From contig JAUWNS010000138.1 in NCBI GenBank assembly GCA_030612485.1, positions 1 to 6,354 on the forward strand: a stretch of DNA of 6,354 bases, written 5' to 3'. The notes under the pieces were generated by a model. That model searched no databases. It saw nothing but the letters and a program-made list of their open reading frames with translations, and was not told where the DNA came from. This DNA comes from Candidatus Bipolaricaulota bacterium (GTDB taxonomy: Bacteria; Bipolaricaulota; Bipolaricaulia; UBA7950; UBA9294). This document shows, one piece after another, positions 1 through 5,221 of this stretch. Numbering within the stretch: position 1 is the stretch's first letter; the number at the start of each line of letters is the position of its first letter. The translations under genes were made by a program, and so were the position numbers.

Positions 1-7
1 ACTATCT

Positions 8-100
8 TGCCCACCTTCGGTGGCCCGGCGACCATAGGAACTCTCCTTTAGGCCCGTAACTTTACGCCCCTAGCTTTCGCTCAAGTTTGCCGTTATCGAG
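8..100 (-). promoter_or_regulatory. GEMM-I (c-di-GMP-I type) riboswitch, leftmost copy
   Basis: Read on the minus strand, this leader contains the GEMM-I landmarks in order. GGCAAAC is at 91-85, followed by a helix capped by a GAAA tetraloop. GGGGCGTAAAG (70-60) is a variant of the usual GGGACGCAAAG. GGGCCTAA then leads into a short hairpin, AAGGA-GAG-TTCCT. The 3' segment CGCCGGGCCACC matches the conserved closing element. A strong promoter sits directly upstream (111-139) and would start transcription a few bases before the aptamer. The 3' end is followed by a small CCACC-GAA-GGTGG hairpin that could belong to the expression platform. The controlled gene lies beyond the left edge. The G that selects c-di-GMP over cGAMP appears to be kept, if my recollection of the Vc2 numbering is right. 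This copy is more divergent than the one at 955-1024. Confidence 0.78.
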
Positions 101-110
101 TGTTGGATTA

Positions 111-139
111 ATAATAGCATAAAGTGATTCAGAATGCAA
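111..139 (-). promoter_or_regulatory. sigma70-type promoter for the leftmost riboswitch
   Basis: On the minus strand a -35 hexamer TTGCAT (139-134) is separated by exactly 17 bases from a -10 hexamer TATTAT (116-111). The -10 is preceded by TGC, giving an extended -10 (TGnTATTAT). The predicted start is near 103-104, about a dozen bases before the GEMM core. Position and quality together support a dedicated transcript running off the left edge. Confidence 0.68.
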
Positions 140-405
140 CAAGCGGGCAGCTCCTGTCTAGTGGAAAATCAAGAGAAACGTCCTTCCTAATGTACATCTT
201 TGAAGTTGAGCCTGCCGTCAACCAATAGCATCGCCGAACACTGAGGAGGCCAGGAAGAAGATCAGGATAGCCAAGTAATGAGAACTCTAACCCTCCCCTG
301 ATTTCCTTAGAGCGAAGCTATTATCGGCCTGATTTTTTCAGTCACTCGCTTAAAACAACAAAGTTCTATTTTGATTTTGTGTATCTGCGGTGAACCGAGA
401 ATAAT
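140..405. other. intergenic stretch without a recognised gene
   Basis: This stretch lies between the terminator of the exported-protein gene and the promoter of the leftmost riboswitch. I see no convincing coding region on either strand, no further aptamer and no strong terminator. The plus-strand run of six T near 322-328 is not preceded by a stable stem. A short hydrophobic reading frame on the minus strand (about 218-274) is discussed among the rejected items. Confidence 0.5.
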
Positions 406-438
406 TAAGGGGCCGGTAGAAACTCTACCGACCCCTTA
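406..438 (-). terminator. rho-independent terminator of the exported-protein gene
   Basis: On the minus strand the arms at 438-424 and 420-406 form a 15-base-pair stem around a GTT loop. The TTAATTATT tract runs on from the end of the second arm. One pair is a G-U wobble in the minus-strand RNA but an A-C mismatch in the plus-strand RNA. The structure therefore favours minus-strand use. It begins 13 bases after the stop codon of the gene at 452-874. Confidence 0.85.
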
Positions 439-451
439 CAAATCTTGCTTC

Positions 452-874
452 CTACTTGGCAGTGACGGTGTAGGTCACGGTTACGGTGTAGTCGTCCGCA
501 TCCATCGAGCGGAGGTCGTTCAGGGAGTAGCCAACGGTAATCTCGGCGTCATCCTCACCCTCGTCGATCGACAGGGAGACCGACAGGTGATCGCTTCCGT
601 TACCTGTGACGCCGAAACTGAGTTCCCAGTTCGTGTTGCTGTAGATGAACAGGGTGTTCGCGTTCTCTTCGGTGACGGTGTCAACTCCAGCGTCGATCGT
701 CCCAAAGTCAAAGGAAGTCACATCAACCGTGAGTTCGATGAACTCTTGGATCGTCCATCCAACAGTGCTATTTGCACTGCTGGAAGGCTTTGGATCTGCG
801 AAACCGATCATTCCCACCACGCTTACTGCCAAACCCAACACCAACAGGCCTACCAAAACTTTGTTCATCCTCAT
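452..874 (-). CDS. small exported beta-rich protein, riboswitch-controlled
   Basis: This encodes 140 residues. The start at 874 is chosen because AGGAGGT (889-883) lies 8 bases upstream; an in-frame ATG at 910 has no such site and would prefix charged residues to the signal peptide. Residues 1-26 form a classical signal peptide (MRMNK, then a Val/Leu/Gly-rich core), with likely cleavage after GFA. The mature part is acidic, lacks cysteine and alternates Val/Thr/Ser in beta-strand patterns. It contains a DFGTIDAG motif, a SNTNWELSF stretch, and a C-terminal strand YTVTVTYTVTAK. The overall look is a single small beta-sandwich domain, as in secreted surface or pilus-like subunits, but I cannot name a family. 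There is no lipobox, sortase motif or C-terminal membrane anchor, so it is probably released or assembled outside the cell. It is a single-gene unit, with tandem GEMM-I aptamers upstream and a terminator downstream. The riboswitches suggest a role in the sessile/motile switch. Confidence 0.85.
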   Translation of the reverse strand: MRMNKVLVGLLVLGLAVSVVGMIGFADPKPSSSANSTVGWTIQEFIELTVDVTSFDFGTIDAGVDTVTEENANTLFIYSNTNWELSFGVTGNGSDHLSVSLSIDEGEDDAEITVGYSLNDLRSMDADDYTVTVTYTVTAK

Positions 875-882
875 GAGAAAGC

Positions 883-889
883 ACCTCCT
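883..889 (-). promoter_or_regulatory. Shine-Dalgarno site that decides the start at 874
   Basis: AGGAGGT on the minus strand is eight bases before the ATG at 874-872. It overlaps CATTAGG (893-887), which can pair with an upstream CCTAATG, so the site may be accessible only in one leader fold. Confidence 0.8.
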
Positions 890-933
890 AATGATTTTGT
901 TCGAGTGCACCTAGTGACTCGGCCACCATTAGG
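887..933 (-). promoter_or_regulatory. leader hairpin sequestering part of the Shine-Dalgarno site
   Basis: On the minus strand CCTAATGGT (933-925) pairs with ATCATTAGG (895-887) through nine base pairs, one of them G-U. The second arm includes the first AGG of the Shine-Dalgarno sequence. Nested inside is a second stem, CGAGTCAC with GTGCACTCG, closed by a TAG loop and carrying one bulged C. The two stacked stems would give a long, stable structure just before the start codon. The pairings are read from the sequence; the regulatory role is inferred. Confidence 0.5.
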
Positions 934-935
934 CG

Positions 936-962
936 AGCGGCATTATGCCGCTAGCTGCGGCA
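936..962 (-). promoter_or_regulatory. two mutually exclusive hairpins after the second aptamer
   Basis: On the minus strand TGCCGC (962-957) can pair with GCGGCA (951-946) around an AGCTA loop. The same GCGGCA can instead join an AGCGGCAT/ATGCCGCT hairpin (952-936). The two folds share bases and cannot coexist. The first arm of the first hairpin overlaps the 3' end of the aptamer at 955-1024. Ligand binding could therefore tip the balance toward the second fold. This is a plausible expression platform. Neither hairpin is followed by a U-tract, so control of translation seems likelier than termination. Confidence 0.45.
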
Positions 963-1024
963 ACCCGGCTGTCTCTTAAAGACCCGTGGCTTTGCGTCCC
1001 GGGATCGCTCCCGGTTTGCCCTTA
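955..1024 (-). promoter_or_regulatory. GEMM-I (c-di-GMP-I type) riboswitch, gene-proximal tandem copy
   Basis: This is the best match of the three. On the minus strand AGGGCAAACC (1022-1013) is followed by a CGGGAGCGATCCCG hairpin and then GGGACGCAAAGCC (1000-988). ACGGGTCT then forms a short helix with GAGAC, and AGCCGGGTTGCC closes the element. These blocks, in this order, are the GEMM-I consensus. The known ligand is cyclic di-GMP, with a subset of relatives preferring cGAMP. It lies about 80 bases before the start codon of the exported-protein gene and immediately downstream of a second aptamer. Confidence 0.88.
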
Positions 1025-1037
1025 TCACAGTGCTCTA

Positions 1038-1106
1038 TAGTCGAGCGCTGCCTAGAAGGTCCGAAGCTTTGCGTCCCACCCTTTCAAGTGGTTTGCCTTT
1101 TGTAGA
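1038..1106 (-). promoter_or_regulatory. GEMM-I (c-di-GMP-I type) riboswitch, distal tandem copy
   Basis: On the minus strand AGGCAAACC (1098-1090) leads into CCACTT-GAAA-GGGTGG, a helix capped by the typical GAAA tetraloop. GGGACGCAAAGC (1077-1066) follows, identical over 12 bases to the proximal copy. TTCGGACC then leads into a short helix and TAGGCAGCGC. The second half is shorter and less canonical than in the proximal copy, so ligand binding could be weaker. The two aptamers are only about 15 bases apart and belong to the same leader. Confidence 0.78.
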
Positions 1107-1135
1107 ATGCTTCTCGGAGAGGATATGTGTAACAT

Positions 1136-1154
1136 GCGGCGGACCGTCCGTCGC
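1136..1154. repeat. 19-base near-perfect dyad
   Basis: GCGGCGGAC and GTCCGTCGC flank a single C, giving nine matching positions with one wobble (G-U in plus-strand RNA, A-C in minus-strand RNA). It lies in the long leader upstream of the tandem riboswitches. It could be a protein-binding dyad or a leader hairpin. Neither strand has the U-tract expected of a terminator. Confidence 0.4.
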
Positions 1155-1221
1155 AATCTTTAAATGCTGTGCAAGGTTTTTCTTTTGCTCCTCGGTTCAC
1201 TTGTCAATGACCTACACTCAT

Positions 1222-1230
1222 AATATACCA
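1222..1230 (-). promoter_or_regulatory. possible extended -10 promoter for the tandem-riboswitch transcript
   Basis: On the minus strand TGGTATATT gives an extended -10 element (TGn plus TATATT). No good -35 is visible at 17 bases (GTCTAA, 1250-1245). A start near 1215 would produce a leader of roughly 340 bases containing both aptamers. The leftmost riboswitch promoter is also of the TGn-plus-AT-rich type. I found no better minus-strand promoter closer to the aptamers, where the GC-rich dyad lies. Confidence 0.35.
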
Positions 1231-1292
1231 CATATGGGATGTTTTTAGACATCTTCAATCCGGCATTCTCGAAAAGCCTATTCCTCACCGGA

Positions 1293-1324
1293 TTTTCTCC
1301 GATGTTGAATTTTTTCTCCCGATG
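1293..1324 (+). repeat. imperfect direct repeat upstream of the plus-strand promoter
   Basis: TTTTCTCCGATG (1293-1304) recurs as TTTTCTCCCGATG (1312-1324), one base longer. The repeats start 19 bases apart, close to two helical turns, and end 15 bases before the -35 element at 1340. The arrangement would suit an activator or repressor binding two half-sites on one face of the DNA. It could also be chance in a T-rich stretch. Confidence 0.3.
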
Positions 1325-1339
1325 GGACAGGTGATATCC

Positions 1340-1368
1340 TTGGCGAGCTCGGTTCTAGTGGCTAGAAT
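1340..1368 (+). promoter_or_regulatory. sigma70-type promoter of the lipoprotein/glycyl-radical operon
   Basis: TTGGCG (1340-1345) and TAGAAT (1363-1368) are separated by exactly 17 bases and match the consensus at four and five of six positions. A start near 1375 would leave a short leader of about 25 bases before the ATG at 1401. No separate promoter is evident before the activase, so this one probably serves the glycyl-radical genes too. Confidence 0.58.
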
Positions 1369-1400
1369 AAGCTGCTGCTCATCAGAGAAGGAGGAGAGGT

Positions 1401-1859
1401 ATGGCAAAGAGAGCCCATGTAATCGTTATTGGTATAATCTTCATTGTGGTATTCGCGATTGCTGGCTGTATCGGGGTCGACCCGGTCGACGTTTCCGGAG
1501 GTTAGACGGGCTTCATGACGTGGGCGGAAGGGGATCCGAACGCGGGTTTTACGACTCCGCTAACGTTGGATCTCACTCAAGAAGGACAGACTGTCAGTGG
1601 AGCGGTTGGCCTGATGGGGCCGGGATCTAACCCGTTCTCTCTCTCGATCACGAGTGGGAGCGTGCGCGGCCACTCCGTCTCTATCGATGCCGCAGGGACG
1701 CTCGACCTGATCCCCCAACCGGCTAACATCACCATCAGCCTCACGGGCGACAGCGATGGGACCAAGATGTCCGGGTCGGGGACTCAGACGATCGATGGGG
1801 TTCCACACCCCTTCACCTGGGAGGTCATGCTCACATCGCCCCCAAGCGAGCCTTCCTAA
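1401..1859 (+). pseudogene. small lipoprotein gene interrupted by an in-frame TAG
   Basis: The ATG at 1401 follows a strong GGAGGAG site (1390-1396). The first 34 codons give a lipoprotein signal peptide: MAKR, a hydrophobic stretch, and the lipobox IAGC with Cys23. Then come GVDPVDVSGG and a TAG at 1503-1505. The same frame stays open from 1506 to the TAA at 1857, giving TGFMTWAEGDP and a soluble domain with LTLDLTQEGQTVSGAVG and TKMSGSGTQTIDG. This pattern (SGxWTG, then DLTQxGxxVSG, then a glycine-rich strand) resembles small bacterial beta-barrel lipoproteins in which a tryptophan usually precedes the TG. TAG is one base from TGG, so a single mutation explains it. An ATG at 1515 could start the domain without its signal, with GGAGG (1497-1501) 13 bases upstream, but that product would stay in the cytoplasm. 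Alternatives are sequencing error or stop suppression. The molecular function is unknown. Confidence 0.72.
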
Positions 1860-1889
1860 ACAGAGAGGGACCAACTTAACAGGATATCC

Positions 1890-2798
1890 GTGACTCAAGG
1901 GACGATCTTCGATATCAAGCGCTACGCGGTTCACGATGGCCCTGGGATTCGCACGACGGTATTCTTCAAGGGGTGTCCGCTCACGTGTGTGTGGTGCCAC
2001 AACCCCGAGAGCCACGCGTTAGAACCTGAGATCCTCTATTGGGCTGATCGTTGTATTCGGTGCGGGGCGTGCGTTGAGGCCTGCCCTGAAGGGGCGATCG
2101 CGTGGAAAGATGGAACCGTTGACACGGATAGATACCTTTGCAACGGGTGCGGAGCGTGTGTAAGCGTTTGTCCTGCTGGTGCGCGCGAGGTCGTCGGCCG
2201 CACGGTCACGGTGGATGAGGTCATGCGCGAGGTCGAGAAGGACCTGCTCTTCTACGAGGAATCAGGGGGAGGGGTCACCCTCTCAGGCGGGGAGCCGCTC
2301 GTGCAGATCGGGTTCTGTCGTGCACTGTTGCAACGCTGTCGTAGCCTTGGTATCAATACAGCTCTGGACACCTCGGGCTGCGCGCCCGAATGGACTCTAC
2401 TCGCTATCGCAAAGCTCGTCGACCTCTTTCTCTACGATCTTAAGAGCATGGACGAGGAGCGTCACCGCGCCTACACCGGGGGCTCCAACACCGAGATCCT
2501 GCGCAACCTAAAGCGACTCGATCAGCTGGGAAAGCGGACCTGGATCCGGTTTCCACTGATTCCGGGGATCAACGACGATCTCGACCATATCACCAGGCTG
2601 GGCAAATTTGTTGCCACTCTATCATCGGCCGAGGCGATTCACGTCTTGCCTTATCATCGAGGGGGAGAGGCAAAACGCGGCCGCTTGGGATGGACCGACT
2701 CCCCCTCGTCTCTCACGCCTCCCACGGGTAAGATGACAGACGCGGTCCTCGCGCGGTTGCGGGAGATCGTTCGGATACCGGTGCGATTGGGAGGGTGA
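1890..2798 (+). CDS. glycyl-radical enzyme activating enzyme (radical SAM)
   Basis: This encodes 302 residues and starts with GTG, 5 bases after AGGA (1881-1884). It is a radical-SAM activase: it reductively cleaves S-adenosylmethionine and abstracts a hydrogen from the glycine of its partner, creating the stable glycyl radical. The N-terminus has the family signature HDGPGIRTTVFFKGCPL. The SAM-cluster motif CxxxCxxC is at Cys29, Cys33 and Cys36. A ferredoxin-like insert carries two more [4Fe-4S] motifs, Cys55/58/61/65 and Cys84/87/90/94. The SAM-binding GGE lies at 133-135 within GGGVTLSGGEPL. Length and the two-cluster insert match activases of non-pyruvate-formate-lyase glycyl-radical enzymes (HypD, CutC, HPAD and BSS types) rather than the shorter PflA. 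It is cytoplasmic and oxygen-sensitive. It ends four bases before its evident substrate enzyme, so the two are co-translated. The family is certain; which partner type it serves follows from the neighbour. Confidence 0.96.
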   Translation: MTQGTIFDIKRYAVHDGPGIRTTVFFKGCPLTCVWCHNPESHALEPEILYWADRCIRCGACVEACPEGAIAWKDGTVDTDRYLCNGCGACVSVCPAGAREVVGRTVTVDEVMREVEKDLLFYEESGGGVTLSGGEPLVQIGFCRALLQRCRSLGINTALDTSGCAPEWTLLAIAKLVDLFLYDLKSMDEERHRAYTGGSNTEILRNLKRLDQLGKRTWIRFPLIPGINDDLDHITRLGKFVATLSSAEAIHVLPYHRGGEAKRGRLGWTDSPSSLTPPTGKMTDAVLARLREIVRIPVRLGG

Positions 2799-2802
2799 TG
2801 CG

Positions 2803-5163
2803 ATGAACGAACGCGTCAGCAGATTATGGAAAGAGAGCGTAGAGACGAAACCGTATGTGAGTGCCGAGCGTGCCCTTCTCCTTACGGAGTTCTACGGAAA
2901 CGATGCGGAGCCCGGATCTTCCACCCCAGTGAAGCGTGCATTGGCATTCAAGTACCTCCTGGAGAACCAGACGATCTGCATCAATCCGGGAGAGCTGATC
3001 GTCGGCGAACGGGGTCCCGCTCCCAAAGCGACGCCGACCTACCCCGAACTCTGCTGCCACAGTCTCACAGACCTGGAGACACTCGACTCCCGCGAGAAGA
3101 CCCCGTTTCGCGTGAACGAGGAGGTGAAGAGGGCCTATAGGGAGATAATCATCCCTTTCTGGCAAGGGAGGAGCATGCGAGAGAAGGTCTTCACAGCGAT
3201 GTCCGCGGAGTGGCACGCGGCATTCGAGGCCGGTCTGTTCACGGAGTTCATGGAACAGCGCTCACCCGGACACGCGATCCTCGATGACAAGATATATCAC
3301 CACGGTTTGCTCGACTTCAAAGAGAGGATTCGAACGGCGCGTGCGACCCTCGATCGGAACGCTCTCCATAACAGGGAGAAGGATCAGGAGCTTCAGGCGA
3401 TGGAGATCACCTGTGATGCGTTGATCCTCTTTGCCGCGCGGCACGCGGAGAGGGCACGTGATCTCGCCGCGCAGGAGTCCGATCCTAAGCGCAGGGCAGA
3501 GTTGAACCAGATCGCCAAAATCTGCTCCCGGGTCCCGGCACACGCCCCGCAGACCTTCTGGGAGGCGCTCCAGATTTACTGGTTCGTTCACCTTGGGGTG
3601 ATCATCGAGTGTAACGAGTGGGACTCGTTCAACCCCGGTCGACTAGATCAGCACCTCCTTCCCTTCTATCTAGAGGACATCTCCACGGGGAGGCTCACCC
3701 CGGAAACAGCAAAGGAACTCCTGGAGTGCTTATGGATTAAGTTCAGCAATCAGCCAGCCCCGCCGAAGGTGGGTGTGACCGAGGAGCAGAGTTCCACATA
3801 TAATGATTTTGTACTGATCAACGTTGGTGGGCTTACCTCTCGGGGGACCGACGCGGTGAACGAGCTCTCCTACCTTATCCTGAACGTGATCGAGGAGATG
3901 CGTCTCCCGTACACAGGGACGTGCATTCAGCTAAGCAAGAAGAACCCCGATCACTTTCTCAAGCGGGCACTCGAGATCGCGAAGACCGGGTTCGGGCAAC
4001 CATCGATCTTCAACACCGACGCCATCGTGCAGGAATTCCTGCGAACGGGAAAGTCGCTCGCGGATGCGCGCGACGGCGGCCCGAGCGGGTGTGTGACGAT
4101 CAGCGCTTTCGGGAAGGAGAGCTGCACCCTCACCGGGTACATGAACTGGCCGAAGATCCTCGAGATCACGCTGCACAACGGGATCGATCCCTTAACCGGA
4201 GATCGTATTGGTTTGCAGACCGGGGATCCGCACCATTTCCCAAACTTCGATCGGCTCTTCCAGGCTTACACCGAGCAGCTACGCTACTTCGTCGATCTGA
4301 AGATCGCAGGGAACAATGCCATCGAGCGTCTCTTCGCTGAGCAGATGCCGGTACCGTTCATCTCCCTACTGATCGATGACTGCATCGCGGAAGGAACGGA
4401 CTACAACGCCGGCGGGGCGCGCTACCCGACGACGTACATCCAGGGGGTTGGGTTGGGGACGACGACCGATGCCCTCGCCGCGATCAAAATGCACGTCTTC
4501 GATAAGGAGACCCTCTCGTTGGGAGACCTGCTCGACGCACTCTCTCGAAACTTCGAGGGGGACGATCCGCTGCGAAGGCGTCTTGTCCATGACTCCCCAA
4601 CATTCGGAAACGACGACGATCGAGCGGACACAATCGCCACGGCCCTTGTCGAGGTGTATCTCTCTTCGATCGACGGTCGGCCAAACGCGAACGGCGGCTC
4701 CTATAGGGTGAACCTCCTTCCGACCACGGTCCACGTCTACTTCGGAAAGATGGTAGGGGCAACCACAAACGGGCGGCTTGCAGGGGAGCCTCTCTCCGAT
4801 GGGATCTCTCCGAGTCAGGGAGCGGACATCAACGGACCGACCGCGGTGATCAAGTCGGCGGGGAAGATCGATCATGTGCGCACCGGTGGGACACTCCTGA
4901 ATCAGAAGTTTCTCCCCGAACTCCTTTCAGATGAAGGTGGGATCGCGAAGCTCGCTGCCCTGGTACGGACATATTTCCGTTACGACGGGCACCATATCCA
5001 GTTCAACGTTGTCGATGCAAAGACCCTGCGAGATGCGCAAGCTCACCCAGATAAACACCACGATCTGATCGTCCGCGTCGCCGGATACAGCGACTACTTC
5101 TGCAACCTCGGCGTCGATCTGCAAGAGGAAGTGATCACACGCACCGCACACGGCACTCTATAG
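2803..5163 (+). CDS. glycyl-radical enzyme, HypD-like, with altered active-site motif
   Basis: This encodes 786 residues. The ATG at 2803 follows GGGAGG (2789-2794) by 8 bases. A PFL-like barrel is followed by the C-terminal radical domain, RVAGYSDYF with radical glycine Gly761 and the closing LQEEVITRT. The active-site cysteine is Cys430 in GGPSGCVTISAFGKES. Length, spacing and blocks such as AFGKE, LTGY and GIDPLTG match trans-4-hydroxyproline dehydratase (HypD). By my recollection HypD has Cys434 and Gly765, a constant offset of 4. Remembered HypD contacts His160, Asp278, Ser334, Phe340 and Tyr450 would correspond to His157, Asp274, Ser330, Phe336 and Tyr446, all present. The exception is the catalytic glutamate at Cys+2 (GCVE in dehydratases), which is Thr432 here. 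The enzyme is therefore probably HypD-related but with a different substrate or mechanism, and I give no gene symbol. There is no N-terminal microcompartment-targeting extension. No pyrroline-5-carboxylate reductase gene, the usual HypD companion, is in view. The protein is cytoplasmic and activated by the upstream gene product. Confidence 0.93.
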   Translation: MNERVSRLWKESVETKPYVSAERALLLTEFYGNDAEPGSSTPVKRALAFKYLLENQTICINPGELIVGERGPAPKATPTYPELCCHSLTDLETLDSREKTPFRVNEEVKRAYREIIIPFWQGRSMREKVFTAMSAEWHAAFEAGLFTEFMEQRSPGHAILDDKIYHHGLLDFKERIRTARATLDRNALHNREKDQELQAMEITCDALILFAARHAERARDLAAQESDPKRRAELNQIAKICSRVPAHAPQTFWEALQIYWFVHLGVIIECNEWDSFNPGRLDQHLLPFYLEDISTGRLTPETAKELLECLWIKFSNQPAPPKVGVTEEQSSTYNDFVLINVGGLTSRGTDAVNELSYLILNVIEEMRLPYTGTCIQLSKKNPDHFLKRALEIAKTGFGQPSIFNTDAIVQEFLRTGKSLADARDGGPSGCVTISAFGKESCTLTGYMNWPKILEITLHNGIDPLTGDRIGLQTGDPHHFPNFDRLFQAYTEQLRYFVDLKIAGNNAIERLFAEQMPVPFISLLIDDCIAEGTDYNAGGARYPTTYIQGVGLGTTTDALAAIKMHVFDKETLSLGDLLDALSRNFEGDDPLRRRLVHDSPTFGNDDDRADTIATALVEVYLSSIDGRPNANGGSYRVNLLPTTVHVYFGKMVGATTNGRLAGEPLSDGISPSQGADINGPTAVIKSAGKIDHVRTGGTLLNQKFLPELLSDEGGIAKLAALVRTYFRYDGHHIQFNVVDAKTLRDAQAHPDKHHDLIVRVAGYSDYFCNLGVDLQEEVITRTAHGTL

Positions 5164-5221
5164 AACCTTGTAGTGGAACCCGGTAAAATAGGGGCTCAAT
5201 TCAATCACAGAGGGAGAGAGC
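5164..5221 (+). other. short gap before gltX with a weak -10-like hexamer
   Basis: These 58 bases hold no terminator hairpin. TAAAAT (5184-5189) could serve as a -10, but no -35 is visible at proper spacing. gltX may be read through from the glycyl-radical operon or may have a weak promoter here. Confidence 0.3.

Noticed and set aside
218..274. Short minus-strand frame reading LAILIFFLASSVFGDAIG, like the end of a signal peptide
   Set aside because: It lasts only 18 codons from a TTG, with no well-placed ribosome site and a stop just after. A degraded exported-protein gene is possible, but one short hydrophobic run is not enough evidence.
315..335. Plus-strand T-run as a terminator
   Set aside because: There is no stable stem before the T-run and no plus-strand gene upstream of it in the window.
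875..910. Upstream ATG at 910 as start of the exported protein
   Set aside because: It would put the Shine-Dalgarno inside the gene and add charged residues before the signal peptide. The ATG at 874 is ideally spaced.
371..979. Long plus-strand open frame of about 200 codons
   Set aside because: It runs antisense through the terminator, the exported-protein gene and the riboswitch leader, begins with no ribosome site, and lacks coherent domain character. The minus-strand gene explains the region better.
1201..1229. TTGTCA and TATACC with 17-base spacing as the plus-strand operon promoter
   Set aside because: The -10 is weak and it would give a leader of over 160 bases; the promoter at 1340-1368 is better and closer. 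It could still be a minor start.
1030..1248. Plus-strand open frame of 72 codons
   Set aside because: It overlaps the complement of the distal aptamer and the GC-rich dyad, and its protein shows no family-like pattern or ribosome site.
1560..2015. Minus-strand open frame of about 150 codons
   Set aside because: It is the antisense shadow of the lipoprotein domain and the activase start; the plus-strand frames have clear motifs.
2803..2870. Microcompartment encapsulation peptide on the glycyl-radical enzyme
   Set aside because: The N-terminus goes straight into the enzyme fold, with no amphipathic extension and linker, and no shell genes are in view.
4366..4875. Minus-strand open frame of about 170 codons inside the glycyl-radical gene
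   Set aside because: It is an antisense shadow in GC-rich DNA; the plus strand is unbroken and conserved through this part of the enzyme.
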